From NCBI RefSeq assembly GCF_013002715.1, contig NZ_JABENB010000003.1, positions 186,001-250,000 on the forward strand: a stretch of 64,000 nucleotides of DNA, in the 5' to 3' direction. This DNA is from Flexivirga aerilata. Its GTDB lineage: Bacteria; Actinomycetota; Actinomycetes; Actinomycetales; Dermatophilaceae. This document shows, piece by piece, positions 9,188-18,828 of the stretch (the stretch's first letter is position 1; the number at the start of each line of letters is the position of its first letter). Both the position numbers and the translations under genes were made by a program. Below the pieces are notes generated by a model that was not told the DNA's origin, made no database searches, and was given only the letters and a program-made list of their open reading frames with translations.

Positions 9188-10861
9188 TCAGAGCAGCCCT
9201 TCCGCCAGGGGACCCAGCGTGAGAACGGGGAAGAAGGTCAAAGCGGTAACCAGCACCGTCACGACGGTCAGCAGACCGATGAACTGAGGCCGATGCGTCG
9301 GCAGGGTCCCCGCGGTGGCAGGGACTTTGTCCTGCGCGGCAAGCGATCCGGCCAGGGCAAGCACCAGCACGATCGGGACGAATCGGCCCAGCAGGATCGC
9401 CAGCCCCAGAGTGACGTTCAGCCATGGCGTATTCGCAGTGAGCCCGGCGAACGCGGACCCATTGTTGTTGGCGGCCGAAGTGAAGGCGTACAACACCTCC
9501 GACATGCCGTGCACGCCGGGGTTCCAGATCGACACCGAGGTCACCTCGTCCCGGACGCCGGGTATCGCGAAGCTCAGCGCGGTGCCGGTCAGCACGAGGA
9601 TCGGCATGACGAGGATGTACAAGCTCGCCAGCTTGATCTCCCGTGGCCCGATCTTCTTGCCCAGGTACTCCGGGGTGCGTCCGATCAGCAGACCGGCGAC
9701 AAACACCGCGATCACCGCCAGAACCAGCAGCCCGTACAGGCCGGAGCCGACCCCGCCGGGTGCGACCTCGCCGAGCATCATGTTGAGCATCGGTATCATG
9801 CCGCCCAGCGCGGTGTAGGAGTCGTGCATCGCGTTCACCGCGCCGGTAGAGGTGCCGGTGGAGGTGGTCGAGAACAGGGTCGAGCCGATGATCCCGAACC
9901 GTTGCTCCTTGCCCTCCATTGCACCGCCCGCGAGCTGCGGGGCGGTGCCCATCCCTCCGCTCTCGATCGCGGTGAGGATCGCGAAGGATGCCACGAACAG
10001 CACGCCCATGACGACGAGGATCGCGTAGCCCTGCCGCTTGTCTCCGACGAGGCGGCCGAAGGTGCGCGGCAGTGAGAACGGGATGACCAGCATGAGCAGC
10101 ACCTCGACGACGTTCGTCCAGGCGGTCGGGTTCTCGAAGGGGTGGGCGGAGTTGGTGTTGAAGAAGCCGCCGCCGTTGGTGCCCAGCAGCTTGATAACCT
10201 CCTGCGAGGCGACCGGCCCACCGGGGATCGACTGGGCGCCCCCGGTGAGCGTGCTCACCTCGGTGAAGCCGTTGAAGTTCTGGATCACCCCGCCGGCGAG
10301 CAGCACGATCGCACCGATCGCCGCGATCGGCAGCAGGATGCGGATGGTGCCGCGCACCAGATCGGTCCAGAAGTTGCCGATCGTGCCGCTGCGGCGGTAC
10401 GTGAAGCCGCGCACGAGGGCGATCGCCACCGCCATCCCGACCGCCGCGGACACGAAGTTCTGCACGGCAAGGCCCGCGAACTGCACCGTGTAGCCGAGGG
10501 TCAGCTCACCCGAGTAGGACTGCCAGTTCGTGTTCCCCACGAACGAGGCGGCCGTGTTGAACGACAGGTGCTCCGACGGCGCAGGCAGGCCCAGCGAGTA
10601 CGGCAGCCACCACTGCAGCCGCTGCAGCCCGTACACCAGCAGCAGACCCACCGCGGAGAACGCCAGCACCCCCCGCAGGTATGCCTGCCAGGTCTGCTCG
10701 CTCTTGGCGTCGACGCCGATCAGCCGGTAGATGCCCCGCTCGATCTTCCAGTGCTTGGGGGCGCTGTACACCCACGCCATGTAGTCCCCAAGCGGACGGT
10801 GCACCACCGCCAGGAACAAGGCGACCGTCGCCAGTGCGGCGATCGCAAACAGCCACCCCAT
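9188..10861 (-). CDS. kdpA: KdpA, K+-transporting ATPase potassium-binding subunit (copy 2)
   Basis: 557 aa, the same length as copy 1. The pore loops are the usual form: [48 protein letters not shown] and [13 protein letters not shown]. It is a polytopic inner-membrane protein forming the K+ entry path of KdpFABC. The start shares a base with the kdpF stop (TGATG). It lies between kdpF and kdpB in the right-hand operon. Confidence 0.96.
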   Translation of the reverse strand: MGWLFAIAALATVALFLAVVHRPLGDYMAWVYSAPKHWKIERGIYRLIGVDAKSEQTWQAYLRGVLAFSAVGLLLVYGLQRLQWWLPYSLGLPAPSEHLSFNTAASFVGNTNWQSYSGELTLGYTVQFAGLAVQNFVSAAVGMAVAIALVRGFTYRRSGTIGNFWTDLVRGTIRILLPIAAIGAIVLLAGGVIQNFNGFTEVSTLTGGAQSIPGGPVASQEVIKLLGTNGGGFFNTNSAHPFENPTAWTNVVEVLLMLVIPFSLPRTFGRLVGDKRQGYAILVVMGVLFVASFAILTAIESGGMGTAPQLAGGAMEGKEQRFGIIGSTLFSTTSTGTSTGAVNAMHDSYTALGGMIPMLNMMLGEVAPGGVGSGLYGLLVLAVIAVFVAGLLIGRTPEYLGKKIGPREIKLASLYILVMPILVLTGTALSFAIPGVRDEVTSVSIWNPGVHGMSEVLYAFTSAANNNGSAFAGLTANTPWLNVTLGLAILLGRFVPIVLVLALAGSLAAQDKVPATAGTLPTHRPQFIGLLTVVTVLVTALTFFPVLTLGPLAEGLL

Positions 10862-10950
10862 CAGAACCGCTCCGGCTTGATGAGCGCGAAGACGAGATAG
10901 ACGACGGCCGCGACACCGAGCACCGCAGCGGCCAGCTCGAAGATGATCAC
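10861..10950 (-). CDS. kdpF: KdpF, small K+-ATPase subunit (copy 2)
   Basis: 29 codons from GTG at 10950, ending KPERF. It is a single membrane helix, the same length as copy 1. It is joined to kdpA by TGATG and to the upstream microORF by GTGA. Confidence 0.88.
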   Translation of the reverse strand: MIIFELAAAVLGVAAVVYLVFALIKPERF

Positions 10951-11030
10951 AGCTTCTCCAACGCCTTACCGAGCAGACCGATCAGCGCGAACAGACCAAT
11001 CACACCGGCGATGAACACGATGTCTAGCAC
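10947..11030 (-). CDS. Conserved 27-aa membrane microORF in front of kdpF (copy 2)
   Basis: GTG at 11030 preceded by GGAACGGAG, the same ribosome-binding sequence as copy 1. The product starts VLD, has a hydrophobic core and ends GKALEKL. It is 27 residues long and overlaps the kdpF start by GTGA, exactly as at 5715-5798. Start, length, ends and coupling are conserved while the core has diverged. Confidence 0.65.
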   Translation of the reverse strand: MLDIVFIAGVIGLFALIGLLGKALEKL

Positions 11031-11133
11031 GAGCAAGCTCCGTTCCTCAGGTCGGTCACCAAGCGATGACCGCATGCGTATTTCGGGACGCGACTCCTGA
11101 GACAACACCCTCAAACGGCGAAGATCACGAGGA

Positions 11134-11184
11134 CTAACAGAACGCATACGAGATTGGCCCGAACACTCGCGGCGTCCATACGGT
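11134..11184 (-). promoter_or_regulatory. Conserved 51-bp kdp upstream block, copy 2
   Basis: About 105 bp upstream of the second microORF. The + strand begins CTAACAGAACGCATAC and ends TCCATACGGT. It aligns without gaps to the blocks at 5883-5933 and 11435-11485. The leader between block and microORF differs from that of operon 1 except near the ribosome-binding site. It is a candidate promoter/operator for the right-hand kdp operon. Confidence 0.6.
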
Positions 11185-11434
11185 CGGGGCCCGGCCGCAC
11201 GCGGACGATCAAGATCAAGCGATGTCAAGGGCCTGTCGGCCGAGCGCGCGTACGGCGGCCACGGTGGCTCCCGTCGTCGGTCGCGGTCGGAGTCCCCACA
11301 GGACACGCTTGACGTATGTGAAGGGGCTCCTTGGCATGCCGGCTCGTCGACGAGCGAAAAGAGATTCGGACAGCGGGCGGTTCCACGCGACCAACCACGA
11401 GATGGGGCGCCGAGACAGACGAAGATCATCTGGT

Positions 11435-11485
11435 CTAACGGAACGCATACAGGACTTGGGTGAATCCTCGCGCTGTCCATACGGC
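11435..11485 (-). promoter_or_regulatory. Orphan third copy of the 51-bp kdp block
   Basis: CTAACGGAACGCATAC at the left end and GTCCATACGG at the right, with the same orientation and length as the kdp blocks but no kdp gene directly behind it. It sits in the 11031-11599 gap, where I see no convincing gene. A 40-codon minus-strand frame ending near 11222 is open but unrecognised. It may be a remnant of an earlier kdp leader, or a functional site controlling an unrecognised transcript or the divergent gene at 11600. Confidence 0.5.
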
Positions 11486-11599
11486 GCGGGTTTCCGATAC
11501 CCGATCCAATGGGGAGATGAGCGTAAAGGCTGCGGCGCGGGGTGGCGCTTGCGCGACCTCACCCAGCGGACCGCGAGCCGCGGTCTAGGCGGCCGGACC

Positions 11600-12121
11600 G
11601 TGAGCACCCACGACATGATCGACCGGCTCCAGGAAGTCAGGACCCTCACTAGGCGCTGGGGTACGGTCCGCACGCTCGGTCCCGCACACGGAACACAACT
11701 CTTCTTCCTGGAAGTGCATCCTCCTGGCACGACGAGCCGTGATCGGAGGCTGATCGCCATCGACCGGATCGCACCGGCATACGGCTCCTCAGCCGGACTC
11801 TTGATTGCCGCTCTCATCGACGGGCTGCCAAGCTGGGCGCTCCTCACAAGCGTCCTTGCAACTGCCGCCGCGTTCGGCCTCGTGACTCGACGCCTGACGC
11901 GCAGGCTTCGCGACCAGACGCGTTCACTTACGGTCGAGGTCAACTTCCGCGCCGCCCCCAGCACGACCATTGATGGCAACCCTGATCTACTTGTTTCCTG
12001 CCACAGGGCCTTGATCGCACTCGACAACGCTCGCACAAGTGAGTTCCTGACGCCGGCCGAATACGAGCGACGTTGGGCCGAGGTCTACTTCCGTATCCCC
12101 GCCATCTCACTACGACGTTGA
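11600..12121 (+). CDS. Hypothetical membrane protein
   Basis: 173 aa from GTG at 11600 (ATG at 11615 is an alternative). No clear ribosome-binding site is visible. The N-terminal third is soluble (residues 1-55). Two adjacent hydrophobic stretches follow at about residues 60-95 (AYGSSAGLLIAALIDG and ALLTSVLATAAAFGLVT), then a soluble C-terminal part ending in LTPAEYERRWAEVY. It resembles small uncharacterised actinobacterial proteins with two central helices, but I cannot name a function. The larger open frame extends upstream, but that part looks non-coding. Confidence 0.5.
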   Translation: MSTHDMIDRLQEVRTLTRRWGTVRTLGPAHGTQLFFLEVHPPGTTSRDRRLIAIDRIAPAYGSSAGLLIAALIDGLPSWALLTSVLATAAAFGLVTRRLTRRLRDQTRSLTVEVNFRAAPSTTIDGNPDLLVSCHRALIALDNARTSEFLTPAEYERRWAEVYFRIPAISLRR

Positions 12122-12598
12122 CTGGCCATGACCATCATCGAACATCCACCAACCGCGTGGCACAAAGCGCGTGCCACAACCGCACTCGCTTGCCGTGTCG
12201 CGCGCCGTTGCCAAGATCAGAAGGTCCTTATAACTGAGACGGCGCCTGCTGAGGATGAGGACGCGGATGTTCCTCCGCCATCTCTGGATTTCCGAACGAC
12301 GCGCGTTGGCCATCGGGTGTCTCGACTCGGAGCAGGTCGCCCGCCCACATGGCACTAGACCCGTGCCCGGTGATCGCTGAGTCGAGACGAGGTGTCCACC
12401 CCCGCTAGATCGGCCTGCATGGCACGTGCAGCCATCGTGCCGCCGCATAAGCTCTGCAATCAGGATGCGAGGTCTATGCAGGATCAAGGTCAAGTTTCGG
12501 TGCCCGCGGCCGCCGGCTGCCAAGGGACTCCATCGCCCGCATGAGTCACGCCGCGATTGGTCCTCGCATGAACCCGACCCCCGACCCTTCCTTCACGC
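12122..12598. other. Gap with no supported gene
   Basis: Short open frames exist on both strands (for example 12128-12358 + and 12110-12523 -), but none has a recognisable domain or ribosome-binding site. No repeat or terminator stands out. Confidence 0.4.
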
Positions 12599-13708
12599 CT
12601 ACGCAGCCTGTTCGCGCTGCACAGCCTTGACCAGAGCGGTCACCGCTTGCAGCGGGAGGACTCCGTTGCCGAGGGCAGTAATCTGCTGGTTTTGAGTGAG
12701 CCCGTACCCGGGGTCGGTGACCCAGCCGGGTTCGAGACCCATGAGCCATTCCACGAACGCGGGTGCCAGACGCGGACCTCTGCCGTCGTTTAGGAGGGCG
12801 GGAGCGGGTGCATCCTGTCCGGTGACGTGCTCCCATTGTGCGATGGCTCGGGCGTAGCGTCCCCAGCGCCGAACAGTCCGTCGATCAGGGTCCACAAGGT
12901 CTCCGACTCGTCGCATCTGCTCGGAGAGCCACCCGGCCCGTTCAAGGCGAGGTCGATGATCTGGTGCGACAAGGCGATCGTCCCATGCCGCGCCCGTACC
13001 TGATCCAGGCTCTCTCCACCGCGAGAAGAGTCCGTTGCGAGCGGGGTCCGGAACATCATGTTGGGCGACGATGAAGATGCGGAAACGATGGTGAGGAGCG
13101 CCGACAAAGGACGCCGGTAAGCCGATCCATTGCGCGTCGTACCGCAGGTCGGCCAGATCGCCGAGTACGGCGCCGGCTGCCCGGAGAGGTCGAGCTGCGA
13201 GGTCTCCCAGGCTCCACGGGTCGGGTTCCAGATGGCGAAGGGGTGCATCGCCGGGGGTTGCATGGTCGTCGAGGTTGCGTTGCGCATCGTCGTTTCCTTC
13301 CGAGGGCGGTCGAATGGCGGGTGCGGAGAGCAAGCCGCGGACATTCTCGATGACGACGAGCTGGGGTTGCAGCGCGTCGATCGCGTCGGCCATGTGCGAC
13401 CACAGCCCGGAGCGGGTGCCCGGCGCGAGGCCGGCGCGCTTTCCCACGGTCGAGACGTCCTGGCACGGAAAGCCGCCGCAGAGCACGTCGACATACTCGG
13501 CGGCGCGCCAGTCGATGGTGGTGATGTCGCCCAGGTTGGGGGCGTCGGGCCAGTGATGGGCGAAGACGCGCGCGATGGGTGGGTTGTTCTCGGAGAACCA
13601 GATCGTCTCGGCATCGAGGGCGTATTCGACGGCGAGGTCGAGTCCGCCGTACCCGGAGAACAGCGATCCGACCTTGAGCGGGCGAGTTCGGTCGTGAGGG
13701 TCGTGCAT
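12599..13708 (-). CDS. DNA (cytosine-5-)-methyltransferase
   Basis: 369 aa, ATG at 13708. It transfers a methyl group from S-adenosylmethionine to C5 of cytosine. Motif I SLFSGYGGLDLA is at residues 15-26, the catalytic Cys is in GGFPCQDVS (about 78-86), motif VI ENVRGLL is near 118, and the C-terminal GNGV is near 350. The target-recognition region contains a low-complexity insert. No restriction endonuclease is adjacent, so it is likely an orphan methylase of the mobile element, perhaps protecting it from host restriction. It is divergent from the relaxase gene. Confidence 0.9.
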   Translation of the reverse strand: MHDPHDRTRPLKVGSLFSGYGGLDLAVEYALDAETIWFSENNPPIARVFAHHWPDAPNLGDITTIDWRAAEYVDVLCGGFPCQDVSTVGKRAGLAPGTRSGLWSHMADAIDALQPQLVVIENVRGLLSAPAIRPPSEGNDDAQRNLDDHATPGDAPLRHLEPDPWSLGDLAARPLRAAGAVLGDLADLRYDAQWIGLPASFVGAPHHRFRIFIVAQHDVPDPARNGLFSRWREPGSGTGAAWDDRLVAPDHRPRLERAGWLSEQMRRVGDLVDPDRRTVRRWGRYARAIAQWEHVTGQDAPAPALLNDGRGPRLAPAFVEWLMGLEPGWVTDPGYGLTQNQQITALGNGVLPLQAVTALVKAVQREQAA

Positions 13709-14023
13709 GAGGGCTCCGGCTGACGGGTGATCCCCGGTCGGACTTCACGCACGAGGTCACCGCCGGGCTGGTCAGCGACCAGGTGCACGACCCCCCGAAC
13801 CACTGCCGCCATACCTCGTCGGCGGTGCCATGCCCGCACTCGGCACACCACCCCGCGTGCTTCGGAGTCCGTGACTCAGGCGGAGCCGCCGATCCTCCGC
13901 CACCGACTCCCCGAGCCATCACACGTCTTTCAGACGAGGCGCGAGCCGTCCCGAGTCGCATCGGATGCGACCGGACTCGCGGGCTCACCTGCCCCCCGAA
14001 CGGCGGCGGAAGGAGCAGCCCAG
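13709..14023. other. Intergenic region between the methyltransferase and relaxase genes
   Basis: Divergent promoters are expected here. The relaxase frame remains open back to 13727, but its codons look non-coding. A minus-strand frame around 13790-13880 contains a suggestive WCAECGHG (CxxC) and EVWRQWFGG, possibly a small zinc-binding peptide. Its ends are unclear, so it is not called as a gene. Confidence 0.35.
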
Positions 14024-17000
14024 GTGACGGTTTCGATGCGCGTGATGAGCGCGGGCGATGGATACAAGTACCTGTTGAAGTCCATCGCCGCGGGCGATGG
14101 CGACCGCTCGCTGTCCACGCCGCTGACTCGCTACTACGCGGAGGCGGGGACGCCGCCGGGCTTCTGGATGGGCTCGGGGCTGGGTCGTCTCGGGCATGGT
14201 GAGCTGGTCGAGGGAGCGCAGGTCTCAGAAGCTCAGCTCGCGCTGTTGGTCGGGATGGGCCATGACCCGATCACGGGTGAGCCGCTGGGTCGCGCCTACC
14301 AGCAGTTCGCGTCGATCACTGAGCGGATCAGGCAGCGCGTGGACGCTCTCGACCCCGAGTTGGGGCCGGTGACTCGAGCGCAGGAAGTGGCCGCGATCGA
14401 GGCGGAGGAAGCCGAGCGCGGTACCCGCCGCGCGGTAGCCGGTTACGACTTCACGTTCAGCGTGCCGAAGTCGGTCTCCACGATCTGGGCGGTCACGGAC
14501 GCGGGCACGCAAGCCTTGATCGCGGATGCTCATCATGCGGCGGTTGCAGAGCTGGTTGCGTTCCTCGAACGCGAGGTTGCAGCAACACGGGTCGGTGCAA
14601 CCGGCCCGGACGGCGCGGTTGCGCACGTCGATGTCGCCGGGGTTGTGGCCGCGGCGTTCGATCATTACGACAGCCGCGCCGGCGACCCGCAGTTGCACAC
14701 GCACGTCGTCATCAGCAACAAGGTCCTGACCGTGCAGGACGGGCGTTGGCGGACCCTCGCGGGCCGGCCGATGCACGCGGTGGTCGTGGCGGTCTCGGAG
14801 CTCTACAACGCCGCTCTGGCCGATCAGCTCACCCGCGTCATCGGCGTGGAGTGGGAGGCGCGGGAACGTGGCAGGGACCGGAACCCGGCCTGGGAAATCG
14901 AGGGGGTGCCCGACGAGCTGGTGGCCGAGTTCTCCACCCGCTCCCGGCACATCGAGGCCGAGAAAGACCGCCTCATCGCCGAGTACGTCGCCAAGCACGG
15001 CAGGCAGCCATCGGCGCGAACGGTGCTGAAACTCCGGGCGCAGGCGACGCTCGCCACGAGGCCGGAGAAGCAGGTCCGATCGCTGGCCGACCTCACCCGC
15101 GAGTGGCGCCAGCGCGCCAGCCGGGTGCTGCGACGCGACGCGAACGGCTGGGCGCGCACGCTCACCACGGCCACCGCGCAGGCGCCGCGGCGGGTGCTGC
15201 GCGCTGACGACGTGCCGCTGGATGTGGTGCGCGAGGTCGGGCAGACCGTGATGGAGACGGTGGGCGAGAAGCGTTCTACCTGGACCCGCTGGAACCTGCA
15301 CGCCGAAGCATCCCGGCAGTTGATGGGGTGGCGGTTCGCCAGCATCCAGGACCGGGAGGCGATCACCGGGCTCGTGGTCGATGCCGCCGAGCACGCTTCG
15401 TTGCGGCTGACGCCGCCGGAGCTGGCGTCGAGCCCGTTGCAGTTCCGCCGCGTGGACGGCACCTCCCGGTTCCGGCCGCACGCCTCGACCCTGTTCTCAT
15501 CCGAAGTCCTGCTGGCCGCAGAAGACCGACTCCTGGCGCGCGCCGCCACAACGACCGGGCCGGTGGTGCCGTTAGAGACGGTCGAGAGGATCGCCCGCAA
15601 GCCCGACGCACGCGGCCGGGTGCTCGGCGAGGATCAGGCCGCGGCCCTTGCCGCGATCGCGGTCTCCGGACGCGTCGTGGACGTGCTGGTCGGTCCGGCT
15701 GGGGCCGGGAAGACGACGGCGATGAACGGGCTTCGGCGGGCGTGGGAGAAGGGGCACGGCACCGGCTCGGTGATCGGGCTGGCCCCCTCGGCGGTCGCCG
15801 CGCAGGTCCTCGCCGATGACCTCGGAATCGCCACCGAGAACACGGCGAAGTGGTGGCAGAACCACATCATGTATGAGACTACGTTCACTGCCGGGCAGCT
15901 CGTCATCATCGACGAGGCGAGCCTGGCCGGCACGATGTCGTTGGATCGGCTCACCCACGAGGCTGAGAAGGCCGGCGCGAAAGTCCTCCTGGTCGGCGAC
16001 TGGGGCCAGCTCCAATCACCCGGCGCCGGCGGCAGTTTCGCCATGCTCGTGCACGATCGCGACGACGCCCCCGAGCTGACCGATCTGCACCGCTTCACCA
16101 ACGAGTGGGAGAAGACCACCTCGCTCCAGCTCCGCCACGGCCGCGCCGAGGCGATCGACACCCTGATCGAGCACGGACGGATCACCGGCGGCGACGAGGA
16201 AGCGATGATCGACGCCGCCTACACCGCATGGCGACGTGATCTTGCCGCCGGGCACGCGTCGATCCTGGTCACCGAGACCCACGCGACCGTCACCGAGCTG
16301 AACACCAGAGCGCGGGCGGATCGGATCATCGACGGCACCGTGAATCCCACCCGCGAACTCGCCCTGCACGACGGCACCGCGGTCTCGGAGGGCGATCTGG
16401 TCATCACCCGCGAGAACGACCGGCGGCTCCGCAACGGCCGAACGTGGGTCCGCAACGGCTCCCGCTGGATCGTCACCGGAGTTCGCGAGGATGGATCGGT
16501 CAGCATCCGACCGGCCGGACGCAGGTTCGGCGGCGGGATCGTTCTGCCGGCCGACTATTTGGCCGAGCACCTGGACCTCGGCTACGCGATCACCGCGCAC
16601 CGCGCCCAGGGCGTCACCACCGACACCGCGCACGCGGTCGTCACCGCCACCACGACGCGGGAGAACTTCTACGTCTCCATGACCCGCGGCGCCCACAGCA
16701 ACCACGCCTACGTCGCCGTCGACCGGGAAGACGCCGAACACGCGGTGCCGCATCCCGACGACAACCCGCACGTCACCGCCCGCTCGATCCTCTATGGCGT
16801 CCTGCAGCACATCGGCGCCGAGCTGTCCGCGCACGAGACGATCACCGCCGAACAAGACCGCTGGGGCTCGATCGCCCAACTCGCGGCCGAGTACGACACC
16901 ATCGCGCAAGCCGCCCAGCACGACCGCTGGGCGACCTTGCTCGCCGCGTCCGGGCTCACCGTCGAACAGATCGAAGACGTGCTCGGCTCCGATGCCTACG

Positions 17001-17590
17001 GCGCGCTGTCCGCCGAGCTGCGTCACGCCGAGGCCAACCACCATGACCTCGACGCGCTGCTCCCGCGGCTGGTCGCCGCGCGGAGCCTGGACGATGCCGA
17101 TGACATCACCTCCGTCCTCCACGCCCGCGTCGCGCGCGCCACCGCCCGGCCCGCTGGGTCAGGCCGCACCCGCAAGTCCCCGAGTCTGATCGTTGGACTG
17201 ATCCCGCACGCCGGCGGGCGGATGGCCGAGGACATGCGGCAAGCCCTGGACGAGCGCCGCGAGCTGATCGAAGCCCGCGCCGACGCCGTGCTCCGTGGTT
17301 ACCTCACCGATGAGGAACCGTGGACGGCCGACCTCGGCACAGCCCCGAGGGGCGAGAAGCAGAAGGCGGCGTGGTGGCGTGCCGCTCGCACCGTCGCCGC
17401 CTACCGCGACCGTTACGGCATCACCGACGACCGGACCCCGCTCGGCCCGACGCCGGAGAGCACCAACCAGAAGATCGACGCCATCCGCGCCCGCGCCGCC
17501 CTCAACCGCGCCCAGGCGATCGCTCACGAAGGCGCGACGGCTGATGCGGTGCGGCCAGCGACCACATCACGCCCCGCACCGAGCTTGTGA
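14024..17590 (+). CDS. MobF-family conjugative relaxase/helicase
   Basis: 1188 aa from GTG at 14024, with AGGAG upstream. The N-terminal TrwC/TraA relaxase domain has tyrosines in AGDGYKYLLKS (residues 10-20) and the metal-binding HxH in DPQLHTHVVISNK (about 220-232). It is followed by a RecD-like helicase with Walker A VGPAGAGKTTAM near 556, DEAS near 627 and a final YVSMTRG motif near 884. MobF proteins nick oriT and unwind the transferred strand. No type IV secretion genes are visible, so the element would be mobilisable or rely on genes outside the window. Confidence 0.92.
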   Translation: MTVSMRVMSAGDGYKYLLKSIAAGDGDRSLSTPLTRYYAEAGTPPGFWMGSGLGRLGHGELVEGAQVSEAQLALLVGMGHDPITGEPLGRAYQQFASITERIRQRVDALDPELGPVTRAQEVAAIEAEEAERGTRRAVAGYDFTFSVPKSVSTIWAVTDAGTQALIADAHHAAVAELVAFLEREVAATRVGATGPDGAVAHVDVAGVVAAAFDHYDSRAGDPQLHTHVVISNKVLTVQDGRWRTLAGRPMHAVVVAVSELYNAALADQLTRVIGVEWEARERGRDRNPAWEIEGVPDELVAEFSTRSRHIEAEKDRLIAEYVAKHGRQPSARTVLKLRAQATLATRPEKQVRSLADLTREWRQRASRVLRRDANGWARTLTTATAQAPRRVLRADDVPLDVVREVGQTVMETVGEKRSTWTRWNLHAEASRQLMGWRFASIQDREAITGLVVDAAEHASLRLTPPELASSPLQFRRVDGTSRFRPHASTLFSSEVLLAAEDRLLARAATTTGPVVPLETVERIARKPDARGRVLGEDQAAALAAIAVSGRVVDVLVGPAGAGKTTAMNGLRRAWEKGHGTGSVIGLAPSAVAAQVLADDLGIATENTAKWWQNHIMYETTFTAGQLVIIDEASLAGTMSLDRLTHEAEKAGAKVLLVGDWGQLQSPGAGGSFAMLVHDRDDAPELTDLHRFTNEWEKTTSLQLRHGRAEAIDTLIEHGRITGGDEEAMIDAAYTAWRRDLAAGHASILVTETHATVTELNTRARADRIIDGTVNPTRELALHDGTAVSEGDLVITRENDRRLRNGRTWVRNGSRWIVTGVREDGSVSIRPAGRRFGGGIVLPADYLAEHLDLGYAITAHRAQGVTTDTAHAVVTATTTRENFYVSMTRGAHSNHAYVAVDREDAEHAVPHPDDNPHVTARSILYGVLQHIGAELSAHETITAEQDRWGSIAQLAAEYDTIAQAAQHDRWATLLAASGLTVEQIEDVLGSDAYGALSAELRHAEANHHDLDALLPRLVAARSLDDADDITSVLHARVARATARPAGSGRTRKSPSLIVGLIPHAGGRMAEDMRQALDERRELIEARADAVLRGYLTDEEPWTADLGTAPRGEKQKAAWWRAARTVAAYRDRYGITDDRTPLGPTPESTNQKIDAIRARAALNRAQAIAHEGATADAVRPATTSRPAPSL

Positions 17591-17612
17591 GCCCGTCCAG
17601 CGAGGGCGGCCG

Positions 17613-18617
17613 TCAGAGAGAGCGCCCCGGCGTGCCCGGCGACGGGTGCCGGTGCCCGAACTCGCGTCCGACCTCGGGCCGCGTCACAGTCCGGTCCGGG
17701 GTCCTATCGGCGTCGAGTAGGTCGATCACGTCGCTTGGCTGAGTGACGAGTGAGGCGAAGCCTTGCTTGATGAGTTCGTTCGGCCCCGCGCTCGCCACGC
17801 TGGTCACCGGGCCGGGCACCGCGCCGACGCCCCGGCCGAGTTCGCGTGCGGCGAGCACGGTAGTCATCGACCCGGACCGGGGACCGGCCTCGGGGATCAC
17901 GGTCGCACCGGAGAGCGCCGCCAGCAGGCGGTTGCGGGACAGGAACCTGTGCCTGGTCGGCGCGGCTCCGGGCGGCAGCTCACTGACCAGCAGCCCGACA
18001 TCTCCGATCCGGTTCAGCAACTCGCTGTGCCCGGCCGGGTAGGGGCGATCCAACCCGTTCGCCAGGACCGCGATCGTCTGACCGCTCGCGGCGAGCACGC
18101 TCTTGTGCGCGGCACCCTCGATCCCGTAGGCGTCACCGGAAACGACGACCCGTTCCTCATCGGCCAGACCCGCCGCCAGCTCGCCCGCGACCTGCTCGCC
18201 ATAGGAGGTCGCGGCGCGAGCGCCCGTGATCGTGGCCCGATCGCTCAGCGCCGTCGTCAAGAACGAAGCCGCGCCCCGCGTCCACAGCAGGTACGGCGCG
18301 CGCTCGCCCAGGTCGTTCAGACCGGCGGGCCATTCCTTGTCGGCCGGGATGAGCGTGCCGAACCCGTGCCGCTCCGCCTGCGTTACCTGGTCTGGCAGGC
18401 CGGGCATGACCCGCGCCGCCAGCCGTTCGCGCCACATCAGCACGTCAGCACGTGCCAGGCCGGGCACCTCGTCGTCGGACTCGAACAGCCGCAGCGTCTC
18501 GACCCCGCCGTGACGGGTGAGGACGTACCCGGTGGTCGAGTCGTTCGGTTCGGCGATCATCGACAACGCGATCCGCGCCATCCGCTCACCCTGCACCTGC
18601 TCCGCCAACGTCGCCAT
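17613..18617 (-). CDS. DprA/Smf-like DNA-processing protein
   Basis: 334 aa from ATG at 18617, with AAGGGA upstream. The Rossmann-like DprA core is clear: ITGARAATSYG, VVSGDAYGIEGAAHKSVL, AVLANGLDRPYP and SRNRLLAALSGATVIPEAG. Classical DprA loads RecA on incoming single-stranded DNA. Copies on conjugative elements, as here beside a MobF relaxase, may handle transferred single strands. It is convergent with the relaxase gene with a 22-bp gap. It lacks the long C-terminal winged helix of some DprA proteins. Confidence 0.85.
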   Translation of the reverse strand: MATLAEQVQGERMARIALSMIAEPNDSTTGYVLTRHGGVETLRLFESDDEVPGLARADVLMWRERLAARVMPGLPDQVTQAERHGFGTLIPADKEWPAGLNDLGERAPYLLWTRGAASFLTTALSDRATITGARAATSYGEQVAGELAAGLADEERVVVSGDAYGIEGAAHKSVLAASGQTIAVLANGLDRPYPAGHSELLNRIGDVGLLVSELPPGAAPTRHRFLSRNRLLAALSGATVIPEAGPRSGSMTTVLAARELGRGVGAVPGPVTSVASAGPNELIKQGFASLVTQPSDVIDLLDADRTPDRTVTRPEVGREFGHRHPSPGTPGRSL

Positions 18618-18828
18618 GATCGGTGTCCCTTCCGCTCCAAGGTCACCGACGAGGTACACGCCCGCCTGCCGCCGGGGTTCCCTCTGTCATAGGACAGTCG
18701 TAAACTCGGTAGCGAGGCAGGTTCAGCAAACTATGCGGGTCCTTCGGGACGGCCCCTTGCGGGCACTCGGTTCATAGCCGCCTCCACGACGGAACACCGT
18801 CGCGCTATGACGAGGAAAGAGGCCCGCA

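Noticed and set aside
13727..14023. N-terminal extension of the relaxase frame
   Set aside because: The codons are Arg/Pro/Thr-rich without homology, and a good ribosome-binding site precedes GTG 14024, where the family sequence begins.
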